The notes below the pieces were generated by a model. The model had not been told where the DNA came from. It worked only from the letters and a program-made list of their open reading frames with translations, and did no database searches. From Ferrovibrio sp. (GTDB taxonomy: Bacteria > Pseudomonadota > Alphaproteobacteria > Ferrovibrionales > Ferrovibrionaceae): DNA of 64,000 nt. Position 1 is the stretch's first letter. Each line of letters opens with the position of its first letter. The stretch spans positions 28,878 to 92,877 of the forward strand of contig NZ_JAGOLP010000012.1 in the NCBI RefSeq assembly GCF_017994015.1. Reading direction: 5' to 3'. Made by a program: the position numbers and the translations under genes. This document shows, in pieces, positions 17,866 to 27,251 of this stretch.

Positions 17866-20097
17866 TCAGCAGCTTGTGCTGGCGCAAGCCTTGCGCGGCA
17901 TGCCACGCAGATCGGCTTGCAGGCGGTCGGCCGTGGGCGAGGCGCCTTTCAGCAGGGCGCGGTAGACCTGGGCTGATTCCAGCACGCGCTGCACATAATT
18001 GCGCGTTTCGGAAAACGGGATCAGCTCGATCCAGTCCACAGCATCAACGCTTTCATAACGCGGATCGCCCCAATCCTTGATCCATTTGCGTGCCCGCGCT
18101 TCGCCGGCATTGTAGCTGGCCAGGGCCAGGATGTAATTGTGGTCCCAGTTGCGCAGCAGGCCATCCAGGTAATGGCTGCCCAGGCGCACATTGTAATGCG
18201 CGTCATCGGTCAGCTTGGCCGGGGAATAGGCCTGCTTCACTTCCTTCGCCACGCCCTTGGCGGTGGCCGGCATCAGTTGCATCAGGCCGCGCGCCCCCAC
18301 TGGCGAAACGGCATATTGATTAAATTCGCTTTCCTGCCGCGCCACGGCCAGCACCAGGGCGGTTTCCGGCGTATTGGTCTGCGCCATCGGCTCCACCAGC
18401 GGGAAAGCTTCACGCACCAGGCTGATACCAGCGTAGCGCGCTGAGCGTTTGGTGGCGGCCACGGCAAGATCGACCCGGTTCAGCATGCGCGCCAGCCGGG
18501 CGGCAAGCTGGTGATCGGCCGGGGTTTCAGCGGTGTGGGCCAGCCGCAGGATGAACGGCCTCAGCCGGGCTTCCTGGCCCAGTTCCATCAGGATTTTGGC
18601 GGCGCGCACCACTTCGCGCTTGTCGAACGCGGCAATGGCAGCCGCGCTCGGCTCGGTTTCTTCAGGCAATTGCAGCCGCGCGTTCGGATCAAGCGCAAAG
18701 GCGGCAAGCTGGCCATAGAAGCTGGTGGAATGCCTGGCGGCCTGGGCATACCACAGCTTGGCCTGGGGCTTGTCGTCCAGCACTTCGTGACTGCGGCCGA
18801 GCCAGTAGCCGGCCCGCGCCTGGCTCACCGGGGTGCGCACATTGGCCTGCAAGGCAGTGAAGTGTTTCAGCGCAATCCTGGGCTCCTGCAACAGCCGCAG
18901 GGCGATCCAGCCGGCCAGCCATTCGGCTTCGGCGAAGCTGGAACCGCCGCTCAGCCCATGATTGGCGGCCAGCCGGTAGGCTTCCGAGATGCGGCCCTCG
19001 ATCATTGCCTTGCGGGCGCGGTAATGCCGCTCAACCCACCATTTTTCGGCCCGGCCAAGTTCGTCAGGTGCGTTGTAGAGCAGGCTTTCAACGATATCGT
19101 CCTTGCCCTCGCGGCGATTCCAGCGCATGCGGTCATAGCTCAGGCCGCCATCCTCACGCAGATGCTGCGGCAGGCCAGCGGCAAGGCGCTCGGCGCCCGG
19201 GCTGCGCAAAGCCAGCGCCAGCCGTGCCTCGCCCAGCATACGGGTTTCGGCATCCACGCGCGGCAGCATGCGGCGGGCGGCATCATATTGGCCGTCCCAG
19301 AGCAGGCGGTCGAGCCGCAGTGCATTCTCGGCCGAGGTCAGCCGGCTGCCGAATTCACGCCACATCTCGTTTTCATCGCGTAAAGCCAGATTGCCTTCGG
19401 TCCAGGCCTTGCGCACCGCTGCCAAGGCTTCGGTGCCACGGCCCTGGCGGTCATAGGCTTCGGCCAGCCGCAGCCAGCCCAGGCCGCTTTCGGGCGGTCG
19501 GGCGGCATACCACTGGATAATGCGGGCATCGCCCACGGCTTCGGTGATGACCTCATCAGCGCGGCGCAACAAAGCCTCGCGTGCCGGCCAGTCAGGCGAT
19601 TTCTCGATGAATTCGGCAATCGCTTCAAACGGCGCGCCGGAATTGGGGGTTTGCAGCCACAGCCAATGCACCAGCCGGCCCACCAGCGGCTCACGGGCGC
19701 GGGCGGCAAGTTCACGCGCCTTGTCAAAACGCCCGGCAGCAGCTTCGCGCATCGCCTCGCGGCCCAGCGCCTGGTCATTCTGGCTCAGCAGGATGGCCGG
19801 CGCCAAGGCCAGTGCCGGGGCCACAGCCGTGGCGGCTTTTTTTGCGGTTTCGCCGGCAGGCTTTTTGGCTGGCGCTTTGGCCGCTGCCTTTTTGCCCGGC
19901 GCGGCGGGCTTGGCGGTGGCCGGCTTCGGCACCGGTTTTGGCACGCTGGCAGTGGCTGGCTTGGGCTTTGCCTTACTGGCGGCCGGGATCGTGGCGGCAT
20001 GCGCCTCGGCTGCCAGAACCGGGCGATGAGCAACAGCCACAGCGCCCGCAGCAAGCAGGGCGATCAGCAGCAGAGAACGGTTCAATCGACTAAGCAT
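17866..20097 (-). CDS. slt: Soluble lytic murein transglycosylase
   Basis: Periplasmic family 1 lytic transglycosylase that cleaves peptidoglycan with formation of 1,6-anhydro-muramyl ends. I start at the ATG at 20097, giving a signal peptide (SLLLIALLAAGAVAVA) and 743 aa. A Lys/Pro/Ala-rich linker (about residues 25-85) precedes a long alpha-superhelical region. The C-terminal Slt catalytic domain has the catalytic Glu in VARQESEFN, then GARGLMQLMPATAK and ALASYNAGEARARKWIKDWGD. This is the Slt70 domain order. It is upstream of and tightly linked to the HAD and ggt genes. Confidence 0.92.
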   Translation of the reverse strand: MLSRLNRSLLLIALLAAGAVAVAHRPVLAAEAHAATIPAASKAKPKPATASVPKPVPKPATAKPAAPGKKAAAKAPAKKPAGETAKKAATAVAPALALAPAILLSQNDQALGREAMREAAAGRFDKARELAARAREPLVGRLVHWLWLQTPNSGAPFEAIAEFIEKSPDWPAREALLRRADEVITEAVGDARIIQWYAARPPESGLGWLRLAEAYDRQGRGTEALAAVRKAWTEGNLALRDENEMWREFGSRLTSAENALRLDRLLWDGQYDAARRMLPRVDAETRMLGEARLALALRSPGAERLAAGLPQHLREDGGLSYDRMRWNRREGKDDIVESLLYNAPDELGRAEKWWVERHYRARKAMIEGRISEAYRLAANHGLSGGSSFAEAEWLAGWIALRLLQEPRIALKHFTALQANVRTPVSQARAGYWLGRSHEVLDDKPQAKLWYAQAARHSTSFYGQLAAFALDPNARLQLPEETEPSAAAIAAFDKREVVRAAKILMELGQEARLRPFILRLAHTAETPADHQLAARLARMLNRVDLAVAATKRSARYAGISLVREAFPLVEPMAQTNTPETALVLAVARQESEFNQYAVSPVGARGLMQLMPATAKGVAKEVKQAYSPAKLTDDAHYNVRLGSHYLDGLLRNWDHNYILALASYNAGEARARKWIKDWGDPRYESVDAVDWIELIPFSETRNYVQRVLESAQVYRALLKGASPTADRLQADLRGMPRKACASTSC

Positions 20098-20164
20098 CTT
20101 GAGCAGCCTAACATTTTTGGCCGCCCAGAGCAAAATCCGATACACGGCGTCGGTGGCAATTATT

Positions 20165-20812
20165 TCAGGGCAGGCGCAGCGCCATTTCGCGCCGCACTTC
20201 ATCGCCAAGGCGCAGGCCCAGCGCCAGCATCACCGCACCCGCGGTTGCATCCAGCCAGCGGGCGCAGGTGGCGTAGCTGCGCCGGGCCATCCCAGTGGAA
20301 AGCAGCAGAGCGATCAAGCCGTACCAGAGCATCGATTGCAGCCCGATCAACCCTAGTATGGCAGTATAAAACCAGGTCGGCGGCTGGGCCGGCAGCGCTA
20401 CGGCGAAAACGCTGGTCCAGAACACCGCCGATTTCGGATTGCTCAATGTGGTGAGCAAGCCGGCCATGAATGGCTGCTGGCCGAGCCGCCCCAGCGCCGG
20501 AGCGCCACCCTGCTGCGCCGGCCGCCAAGCATTGCGCAGCAGGCGGAAGCCGACGTAAAGCAGGTAAAGCGTGCCGATCAGACGCAAGAGTCGGTAGAAA
20601 TCCCCGGCCTGTTGCAGCAGCAATCCGATACCGGCCAGGCTGAGCGCTACCCAAAGCAGCGAAGCCAGCACCACGCCCGCCATGGCCGTAAGCCCGGCGC
20701 GGCGAGAAACGGCGGCGGAAAAGTGGCTGACCACCACGGTATTCGGCCCCGGCACCATCGCCATCAGGATATGCATGCCGGCAAGGGCAAGCAGGCTGGG
20801 CAGTAAATCCAT
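20165..20812 (-). CDS. LysE/RhtB family amino-acid exporter
   Basis: Small polytopic exporter of 215 aa from the ATG at 20812. The family signature MVPGPNTVVVSHFSA follows the first membrane helix (SLLALAGMHILMAM), and about six hydrophobic segments are present, with GFLLTTLSNPKSAVFW-like loop residues (LLTTLSNPKSAVFWTS) in the middle. Family members export basic or neutral amino acids, homoserine lactones or related metabolites; the substrate is unknown. It is 67 bases upstream of slt on the same strand and divergent from dapA. Confidence 0.88.
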   Translation of the reverse strand: MDLLPSLLALAGMHILMAMVPGPNTVVVSHFSAAVSRRAGLTAMAGVVLASLLWVALSLAGIGLLLQQAGDFYRLLRLIGTLYLLYVGFRLLRNAWRPAQQGGAPALGRLGQQPFMAGLLTTLSNPKSAVFWTSVFAVALPAQPPTWFYTAILGLIGLQSMLWYGLIALLLSTGMARRSYATCARWLDATAGAVMLALGLRLGDEVRREMALRLP

Positions 20813-20952
20813 GGCCGACTCCGAAATATGTTGGGGGCTGCCCTTAGTATCAGCCGGCCGCCATGTGCGGCGCAACATCGGCGCTGGTGGCTTGCCGTTC
20901 CCGGCTGCGCCCTCTATGGTGCCGGAAACTATGGAATCTTGAGGACACGCTC

Positions 20953-21849
20953 ATGTTCAAGGGCTCTTTTGTTGCGCTGATCACCCCGTTCAAGAACGGC
21001 AAGGTGGATGAGCGCGCCTTCGGCGATCTGGTGGAATGGCAGATTGCGGAAGGTACCCATGGCCTGGTGCCGTGCGGCACCACTGGTGAATCGCCCACCC
21101 TGAGCCATGACGAGCATAAGCGCGTGGTGGAATTGTGCATCGAAGTGGCGCGTGGCCGCGTGCCGGTGATGGCTGGCGCGGGCTCGAATTCCACCGCCGA
21201 AGCCATTGAACTGACCAAGCATGCCAAGAAGGCCGGCGCCGATGCCGTGCTGGTGGTGACGCCGTATTACAACAAGCCGAACCAGGCCGGCCTGTTTGCG
21301 CATTACAAGGCGCTGCACGATGCCACCCGCATTCCGATCTTCATCTATAATATACCGCCGCGCTGCGTGATCGACATGAGCGTGGAAACCATGGCGGCCT
21401 TGGCCAAGTTGCCGCGTATTGCCGGCGTGAAGGATGCCACGGGCGATATCCTGCGCCCGCTGCGTATGCGTGCTGCGGCCGGCGAAGCTTTCTGCCAGTT
21501 GGATGGCGATGATGCCACCGCGCTGGCTTTCAATGCTCATGGCGGCGTTGGCTGCATTTCCGTCACCGCCAATATCGCCCCGGGTCCGGTGGCGCAGATG
21601 CAGGAAGCCAGCCTGGCCGGCGATCATGCCAAGGCGCTGGCGATCATGGAAAAGCTGTTGCCGCTGCATACCACGTTGTTTGTCGAGCCCAATCCGGCGC
21701 CGGTGAAATATGCCGCCTCGCTGCTCGGGATTTGCCAGGCGGATGTGCGGCTGCCTCTGGTTGGGGTCAGCAAGGACACCCAGGCCAAGGTGAAGGCTGC
21801 GCTCAAGGCTGCCGGCCTCGCCAAGCCGCGCAAGACCAAAAAGAAGTAA
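20953..21849 (+). CDS. dapA: 4-hydroxy-tetrahydrodipicolinate synthase
   Basis: Condenses pyruvate and aspartate semialdehyde in lysine and peptidoglycan precursor synthesis. I use the ATG at 20953 ([20 protein letters not shown]) with GAGG about 10 bases upstream. The product is 298 aa. [14 protein letters not shown] carries the pyruvate-binding Thr pair, [14 protein letters not shown] the catalytic Tyr, [11 protein letters not shown] the arginine that binds the aspartate semialdehyde carboxylate, and GVKDATGD the Schiff-base lysine. smpB follows 6 bases downstream. The Lys-rich C terminus (KPRKTKKK) is a small oddity. Confidence 0.95.
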   Translation: MFKGSFVALITPFKNGKVDERAFGDLVEWQIAEGTHGLVPCGTTGESPTLSHDEHKRVVELCIEVARGRVPVMAGAGSNSTAEAIELTKHAKKAGADAVLVVTPYYNKPNQAGLFAHYKALHDATRIPIFIYNIPPRCVIDMSVETMAALAKLPRIAGVKDATGDILRPLRMRAAAGEAFCQLDGDDATALAFNAHGGVGCISVTANIAPGPVAQMQEASLAGDHAKALAIMEKLLPLHTTLFVEPNPAPVKYAASLLGICQADVRLPLVGVSKDTQAKVKAALKAAGLAKPRKTKKK

Positions 21850-21855
21850 TCCAGC

Positions 21856-22332
21856 ATGGCAGCCGCAACGCGCGCCGGCCAGTCCAAGACGGTGGCCGAC
21901 AACCGGCGCGCGCGCTACGATTATGCCCTGGACGAGACTTTTGACGCCGGCATTGTGTTGCTCGGCTCGGAGGTCAAAAGCCTGCGCAACGGCCGGGCCA
22001 ATATTCAGGATTCCTATGCCGAGGAAAAAAACGGCGAAATCCTGCTGGTGAATGCCTATATCCCGGAATATGCCGGTGCCAACCGCTTCAACCACGAGCC
22101 GCGCCGCCCGCGCAAGCTGCTGCTGAAGAAGAAGGAAATCGGTAAACTTATCGGGAGCCTGAAACGCGGCGGGGTGACGCTGGTGCCGCTCTCCCTATAT
22201 TTCAACGAGCGTGGTCTGGCCAAGGTGAAGATCGCCCTGGCGCGCGGCAAAAAGCTGCATGACAAACGCGCGAGCGAAAAAGAGCGCGACTGGAATCGCG
22301 AAAAGCAGAGGCTGCTGCGCACCAGAGACTAA
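21856..22332 (+). CDS. smpB: SsrA-binding protein SmpB
   Basis: tmRNA partner required for ribosome rescue by trans-translation. 158 aa; N-terminal [30 protein letters not shown] and the [12 protein letters not shown] segment match the SmpB OB-like core, and the basic C-terminal tail ([20 protein letters not shown]) is the part that enters the mRNA channel. The gene order dapA-smpB is common in alphaproteobacteria. The tmRNA gene (ssrA) is not in this window. Confidence 0.96.
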   Translation: MAAATRAGQSKTVADNRRARYDYALDETFDAGIVLLGSEVKSLRNGRANIQDSYAEEKNGEILLVNAYIPEYAGANRFNHEPRRPRKLLLKKKEIGKLIGSLKRGGVTLVPLSLYFNERGLAKVKIALARGKKLHDKRASEKERDWNREKQRLLRTRD

Positions 22333-22358
22333 GCGGTGGCGGATGAAAGAGGCGAGCG

Positions 22359-23036
22359 ATGAGCGGTGACGATTACAAGCCGGGCCTGCTCGGCCAGATC
22401 AAGGACAAGCTGATCAGCAGCAAGCAGCAATGGGCCAAGGATGGCCGTTTGCTGACCGGCGAGGCGGCCAGCGCGCCACAAGCCCGCCGCCTGCCGCCCG
22501 GCCAGCGTCTGGTGCGGGACTGGCCGGTGCTCGATCTGGGCGTGCAGCCGAATATCCTGCTCGACAAGTGGCAGCTCAGCGTCGGCGGCCTGGTGGCTAA
22601 TCCGGTGAAGCTGGGCTGGAATGATTTTCTCGACCTGCCGCAAACCGACACGGTTTCCGATATTCACTGTGTCACCGCCTGGTCGCGGTATGACAATCGC
22701 TGGGCCGGCGTGCTGGCGCGTGATCTGCTCAAGCTGGTGAAGCCGCGCCCGGAAGCCCGCCATGTGGTGTTCCAGAGTTATGACGGCTATGCCACCAATG
22801 TGACGCTGGAGCATTTCAGCGCACCGGATGTGCTGCTGGCGCATTCCTGGGAAGGCGACCCCTTGAAGCGTGAGCATGGCGGCCCGGTGCGGGTGGTGAT
22901 GCCGCGCTGGTATTTCTGGAAATCGGCGAAATGGGTGAAGCATATCGCCTTTCTGGATCGCGATGCGCCGGGCTATTGGGAAGTGCGCGGCTATCATAAT
23001 GAAGGCGATCCCTGGAAAGAGGACCGCTACGGTTAG
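22359..23036 (+). CDS. Sulfite oxidase-like molybdopterin oxidoreductase
   Basis: 225-aa protein of the sulfite oxidase/MsrP molybdopterin family. The Mo-ligand cysteine is in SDIHCVTAWSRYDNRW. Other pterin-binding residues are in VVFQSYDGYATNVTL, LAHSWEGDPLKREHGGPVR and YFWKSAKWVKHI. Unlike MsrP/YedY there is no Tat signal peptide: the N terminus is hydrophilic. No MsrQ-like heme partner is adjacent. It therefore belongs to the compact cytoplasmic subgroup whose substrate is unknown. It follows smpB by 26 bases with GAGGCGAG before the ATG. Confidence 0.85.
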   Translation: MSGDDYKPGLLGQIKDKLISSKQQWAKDGRLLTGEAASAPQARRLPPGQRLVRDWPVLDLGVQPNILLDKWQLSVGGLVANPVKLGWNDFLDLPQTDTVSDIHCVTAWSRYDNRWAGVLARDLLKLVKPRPEARHVVFQSYDGYATNVTLEHFSAPDVLLAHSWEGDPLKREHGGPVRVVMPRWYFWKSAKWVKHIAFLDRDAPGYWEVRGYHNEGDPWKEDRYG

Positions 23037-23043
23037 AGCAAAA

Positions 23044-23059
23044 TTAAGCCTTTGCTAAC
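23044..23059 (+). promoter_or_regulatory. Possible CtrA-like site upstream of nlpD-like gene
   Basis: TTAA-GCCTTTG-CTAAC matches the alphaproteobacterial CtrA consensus TTAA-N7-TTAAC at 8 of 9 fixed positions. It is 50-65 bases upstream of a cell-wall hydrolase activator gene, a plausible cell-cycle target. A single match of this kind can arise by chance. Confidence 0.25.
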
Positions 23060-23109
23060 CATGCCAATGGTATCGATTCGAGTCGCTTGCTGTTTATGAG
23101 GATGTTCGG

Positions 23110-24507
23110 GTGAGCACCGGCCGAGAAATCAGACCGCGCCTGTCCGGACGCATGATGCCGCTTGTGCTGCTCTGGCTGGCGGCTTGCGGCCAGCAGGCGC
23201 CAGCGCCGGTCAGTTTTCATCATCGCACCGAGCCAACGATGGAGGCGGCGCAGCCTGCCGGCCAATCCATCATGCAGCAGGCAGCCCAGCAACAGGCAGC
23301 CATGCCGGCCCAGGCGGTGCAACAGGCACCCGAGCCGCATGGCGGCGATATCGTGGTGCAGCGCGGCGACACGCTTTATGGCTTGGCGCGGCAGCATAAT
23401 CTGCCGCCGCGCGCCCTGATCGACGCCAACAATCTGCAAGCGCCCTATATCCTGCAACCCGGCCAGCGCCTGCGCCTGCCGGGCGAACGGCTGCATATGG
23501 TGCAGCGCGGAGAAACGCTTTACGCCATCTCACGCGCCTATGGCGTGGACGTTTACAGCATGGCCAGTGCCAATCAGTTGCAGGCGCCCTATGCCATCGC
23601 CATCGGCCAGGCTTTGCGTGTGCCTGGCAGCAGCGGCGCTGTGGCGGTGGCTGCCGCCAGCCCGGTTGAGCCGGCCGCGACCGCCCCAGCGACACGCCAG
23701 GCCAGTGCCTTTCCGGTTTCACCGACCTCGACTATGCCGGCTCCGACGGCGCCGGCCCTTACCGGCACCGGCGTTGCGGTGCAGGAATTGCCGCCGCCCG
23801 GCACCTCCGGCCCAGTGCCGGCCCCTGCCGTGGCACCAGCACCAGCAGCAATGCCAGCCCCGCCACCTGCCAAGCCGGCGCCGTTGCCGGAGGTGAGCAT
23901 TCCGGCCTCGCCGGCTCAAGCTGCGCAGATTGAGCCACAGCCCGCGATGCAGCCTGAGCCACAGGTGGCCGCCGCGCCGCCAGTTCCTGTACCAGCCCCG
24001 ACACCAACGCCGGTGGCTGCGCCGGCAGCACCGCCTGCCATTGCCAAGCCGCAGGTGGATGAGGAGCCGCCGCCGCGCTCAGGCCGCACTTTTGCCTGGC
24101 CGGTGCGGGGCCGCATCCTGTCCACTTTTGGCCCCAAGCCGGATGGCCTGCATAACGATGGCATCAATATCGCCGCGCGTAATGGCGCACCGGTGATTGC
24201 CGCCGAAAATGGCGTGGTGGTTTACGCGGGCAGTGAATTGCGCGGCTTTGGCAATCTGCTGCTGGTGCGCCATGCCGATGGCTGGATCACGGCCTATGCG
24301 CATCTGGATCGTGTGCTGGTGCAGAAGGGCCAGCAGGTGAAGCGTGGCCAGGCCATTGCCACTGTGGGCAGCAGTGGCGCGGTTGACCAGCCGCAGCTGC
24401 ATTTTGAAATCCGCCGCGGCACCCAGGCGGTCGACCCGGCAAAATTCCTCACCGTGGCGATGCTGGAGCTGTTTCAGCCCGCCACAACCGAGGTGATGGC
24501 GGGCTGA
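23110..24507 (+). CDS. NlpD-like LysM/M23 lipoprotein (murein hydrolase activator)
   Basis: 465 aa from the GTG at 23110; an ATG 14 or 15 codons later (MMPLVLLWLAACG) gives a better lipoprotein signal and may be the true start. The lipobox is LAAC. Two LysM peptidoglycan-binding repeats follow: VVQRGDTLYGLARQH and MVQRGETLYAISRAYGV. A Pro/Ala-rich linker of about 150 residues leads to the C-terminal M23 domain (GRILSTFGPKPDGLHNDGINI, AYAHLDRVLVQKGQ, PQLHFEIRRG). In the position of the first zinc ligand the usual His is Asn/Asp-like (LHNDGINIAA), typical of degenerate EnvC/NlpD activators that switch on amidases during cell division. DUF815 converges from the other side. Confidence 0.88.
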   Translation: MSTGREIRPRLSGRMMPLVLLWLAACGQQAPAPVSFHHRTEPTMEAAQPAGQSIMQQAAQQQAAMPAQAVQQAPEPHGGDIVVQRGDTLYGLARQHNLPPRALIDANNLQAPYILQPGQRLRLPGERLHMVQRGETLYAISRAYGVDVYSMASANQLQAPYAIAIGQALRVPGSSGAVAVAAASPVEPAATAPATRQASAFPVSPTSTMPAPTAPALTGTGVAVQELPPPGTSGPVPAPAVAPAPAAMPAPPPAKPAPLPEVSIPASPAQAAQIEPQPAMQPEPQVAAAPPVPVPAPTPTPVAAPAAPPAIAKPQVDEEPPPRSGRTFAWPVRGRILSTFGPKPDGLHNDGINIAARNGAPVIAAENGVVVYAGSELRGFGNLLLVRHADGWITAYAHLDRVLVQKGQQVKRGQAIATVGSSGAVDQPQLHFEIRRGTQAVDPAKFLTVAMLELFQPATTEVMAG

Positions 24508-24514
24508 TTAAGGC

Positions 24515-25498
24515 TTAACTAAGTGGCTTCTGTGTCAGCCTCACACCAAGGCGACCGGCCAGATCCTGGATGAACTGCCAGGCGACGCGGCCCGAGCGCG
24601 AGCCGCGTGTCATTGACCATTCGACGGCTTCGGCGCGCAGTTTTTCCGGTTCGATCTTGAGGTCGTAGGCGGCGACATAGGCATCCAGCATGGCGAAATA
24701 ATCATCCTGACTACAGGAATGGAAGCCAAGCCAGAGGCCAAAACGATCCGAGAGCGAGACTTTTTCTTCCACCGCCTCGCCGGGATTGATCGCGGTCGAA
24801 CGCTCATTATCCACCATGTCGCGCGGCAGCAGGTGGCGGCGGTTCGAGGTGGCGTAGAAGATCACATTTTCCGGCCGCCCTTCGATGCCGCCTTCCAGCA
24901 CCGCCTTGAGCGATTTGTAATGCTGATCCTCGGCATCAAAGGAAAGATCGTCGCAGAACAGGATGTAGCGCCGCTGCGAGTCGCGCAGCTGCTTGAGCAG
25001 TTCGGGCAGGGTGGGGATATCCTCGCGGTGGATTTCGACCAGCGCCATGGCGCCCGGCTTGTCGGCATTCACGGCACCCAAAGCCGCCTTCACCAGCGAG
25101 CTTTTGCCCATGCCGCGCGCGCCCCAGAGCAGCGCATTATTGGCCGGCAGGCCACGGGCGAAACGCTCGGTGTTATCCAGCAGGATATCGCGCACACGAT
25201 CAACGCCGCGCAGCAGCTTGATCGGCACCGCGTTGATCTGCGGCACTGGCTCCAGCCAGCCCGGCAGCGGCAGGGCATGCCACACATAAGCATCGGCGGC
25301 CTTGTCATCAAAAACCGGCGCAGGCGGCGGCGCCAGGCGCTCAAGGGCGGCGGCGATTTGCGCCAGACTGGCGGCAATGGCGGTGGTGGGGTCGGTGGGA
25401 AGCTCGACTTTTTTCACGGTTTTGATCTGCTTTTTTCTCTCGGACGGAGCGCCATATTGCTGAGCCGGCAAGCCCGGCGCAAGCCGTAGCGGAGCCAT
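24515..25498 (-). CDS. DUF815 family AAA+ ATPase
   Basis: 327-aa ATP-binding protein of the DUF815 family. Walker A is [13 protein letters not shown], a Walker B-like strand is [13 protein letters not shown], and a sensor-like segment is [20 protein letters not shown]. Function is unknown; in related genomes it is commonly found between nlpD and yajC. Here it still neighbours the nlpD-like gene (8 bases between stops, convergent), but yajC is far away at 63.4 kb. The start is uncertain: the first 30 residues overlap the upstream promoter region of the aldehyde dehydrogenase gene and may be over-extended. Confidence 0.82.
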   Translation of the reverse strand: MAPLRLAPGLPAQQYGAPSERKKQIKTVKKVELPTDPTTAIAASLAQIAAALERLAPPPAPVFDDKAADAYVWHALPLPGWLEPVPQINAVPIKLLRGVDRVRDILLDNTERFARGLPANNALLWGARGMGKSSLVKAALGAVNADKPGAMALVEIHREDIPTLPELLKQLRDSQRRYILFCDDLSFDAEDQHYKSLKAVLEGGIEGRPENVIFYATSNRRHLLPRDMVDNERSTAINPGEAVEEKVSLSDRFGLWLGFHSCSQDDYFAMLDAYVAAYDLKIEPEKLRAEAVEWSMTRGSRSGRVAWQFIQDLAGRLGVRLTQKPLS

Positions 25499-25574
25499 GC
25501 CGTTTCGGCCATACTCCGGTCCGAAACGATCCCCCCAGGATATGAATCAGGGCACGAAGCAGGAGGAAAAAAGC

Positions 25575-27008
25575 ATGTACCCGAATACGCAATTGCATAT
25601 TGGCGGCACCTGGAGCGGCGGTGCCGCCGGCGCCACCATTCCGGTGCTGAACCCGGCCACCGGCGAAGTGATCGGCACGGTCGCCAAGGCCGAGAAGGCC
25701 GATCTGGATCGCGCTCTGGCCGCCGCCGATAAGGGCTTCCAGGTGTGGAAGAAGGTTTCGGGCTACGACCGCTACAAGATTCTGCGCAAGGCGGCCGATA
25801 TCATCCGCAGCCGCGCTGATGAAATCGGCAAGATCATGACCCTGGAGCAGGGCAAGCCGTTCATCGAAGCCAAGGGTGAAACCGCCCTGGCCGGCGACAT
25901 TATGGACTGGTTTGCCGAGGAAGCGCGCCGCACCTATGGCCGCGTGATTCCGCCGCGCGCCGAAGGTGTGTATCAGCTTGTGGTGAAGGAACCGGTGGGT
26001 CCGGTGGCGGCATTCACGCCGTGGAATTTCCCGATCAACCAGGCGGTGCGCAAGGTTTCGGCGGCTTTGGCCGCCGGCTGCTCGATCATCCTGAAGGGCC
26101 CGGAAGAAACCCCGGCTGCCTGCGCTGCTTTGGTGCAAGCCTATCTCGATGCCGGCGTGCCGGAAGGTGTGGTGCAGCTGGTCTACGGCATTCCGTCGGA
26201 AATCTCGGAATACCTGATCCCGCATCCGGTGATCCGCAAGATCACCTTCACTGGCTCCACCCCGGTGGGCAAGCATCTCTCGATGCTGGCCGGCCAGCAT
26301 ATGAAGCGCATCACCATGGAACTCGGCGGTCATGCCCCGGCCATCGTGTTTGAAGATGCTGATGTGGATGTGGCGGTGAAGGTGCTGTCGGCCAACAAGT
26401 TCCGCAATGCCGGCCAGGTCTGCGTGTCGCCGACCCGCTTCCTGGTGCATGAAAAGGTTTATGGCCAGTTCGTTGATGGCTTTGTTGCTGCCGCCAAGAA
26501 GCTCAAGGTGGGCGACGGCATGGACAAGGATACCCGCATGGGTCCGCTGGCCAATGACCGCCGCGTGCAGGCGATGGAGATGTTTGTTGCCGATGCCGTT
26601 AGCCGTGGCGCCAAGGTGCAGACCGGCGGCAAGCGCATTGGCAATGTCGGCAATTTCTTTGAGCCGACCGTGCTGACCGATGTGCCGCTGGATGCCCGCA
26701 TCATGAACGAGGAACCGTTTGGCCCGCTGGCGCCGATCAGCGCCTTCTCGGATTTCGACGCGGTGGTGAGCGAAGCCAACCGGCTGCCCTTTGGTCTGGC
26801 AGCCTATGCCTATACCAAGTCGGCCAAGACGGCGGCGGCTATCGGCTCGGCCTTCGAAAGCGGCATGGTGTCGATCAACCATCACGGCCTGGCACTGCCG
26901 GAAGTGCCGTTTGGCGGCATCAAGGATTCGGGCTATGGCTCGGAAGGCGGTTCGGAAGCCATCGAGTCTTACCTGAACACCAAGTTCATCACCCAGGTTG
27001 GCCTCTAA
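25575..27008 (+). CDS. NAD(P)-dependent aldehyde dehydrogenase, succinate-semialdehyde type
   Basis: 477 aa from the ATG at 25575, which has a near-perfect AGGAGG 8 bases upstream. The catalytic Cys283 is in [12 protein letters not shown] and the general base Glu is in [10 protein letters not shown]. The NAD-binding part has [14 protein letters not shown] and [11 protein letters not shown]. Overall it is closest in my judgement to the GabD/AldA (succinate-semialdehyde or related aldehyde) group; the exact aldehyde is uncertain. It is monocistronic, with a strong terminator downstream. Confidence 0.87.
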   Translation: MYPNTQLHIGGTWSGGAAGATIPVLNPATGEVIGTVAKAEKADLDRALAAADKGFQVWKKVSGYDRYKILRKAADIIRSRADEIGKIMTLEQGKPFIEAKGETALAGDIMDWFAEEARRTYGRVIPPRAEGVYQLVVKEPVGPVAAFTPWNFPINQAVRKVSAALAAGCSIILKGPEETPAACAALVQAYLDAGVPEGVVQLVYGIPSEISEYLIPHPVIRKITFTGSTPVGKHLSMLAGQHMKRITMELGGHAPAIVFEDADVDVAVKVLSANKFRNAGQVCVSPTRFLVHEKVYGQFVDGFVAAAKKLKVGDGMDKDTRMGPLANDRRVQAMEMFVADAVSRGAKVQTGGKRIGNVGNFFEPTVLTDVPLDARIMNEEPFGPLAPISAFSDFDAVVSEANRLPFGLAAYAYTKSAKTAAAIGSAFESGMVSINHHGLALPEVPFGGIKDSGYGSEGGSEAIESYLNTKFITQVGL

Positions 27009-27029
27009 CTTCCTGGCATATATGTGAGA

Positions 27030-27054
27030 AAGGGGGCTGCGGCCCCCTTTTTTG
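27030..27054 (+). terminator. Rho-independent terminator after aldehyde dehydrogenase gene
   Basis: AAAGGGGGC (27030-27038) pairs with GCCCCCTTT (27043-27051) around a TGCG loop, followed by further Ts to 27054. It starts 21 bases after the stop codon. Confidence 0.92.
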
Positions 27055-27251
27055 CGGATAGTTTATTTATAGCTATTTTATCTTGATAATTAGTTGCAAC
27101 AAGATTTCGGGCGCATTACAAGCTCCGTGTCCGGAGCGGAATCCCCGACCTTTCCGGCGTCACAAACAACCCAGCCAGCCAATACGGCGCCAGCAAGCCG
27201 TATCCAGCCAGCCAGGACAGAACCATCCGCAGCAGAGCCGGAGGCCTGACC
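27055..27251 (+). promoter_or_regulatory. Promoter region of the iron-uptake operon
   Basis: About 200 bases without a gene. The first 60 are distinctly AT-rich for this genome (TTTATTTATAGCTATTTTATC, then TTGATAATTAGTTGCAAC at 27083-27100). This stretch contains a GATAAT core and a GTTGCAAC palindrome (27093-27100), so it is the likely location of the promoter and an iron-responsive operator (Fur, Irr or RirA type), but no site matches a consensus well enough to name. Confidence 0.4.

Noticed and set aside
27081..27104. TCTTG...CAAGA outer repeat as a Fur box
   Set aside because: Only the five outer bases on each side pair; the inner part does not match a Fur, Irr or RirA consensus, so I only note the region as a probable regulatory stretch.
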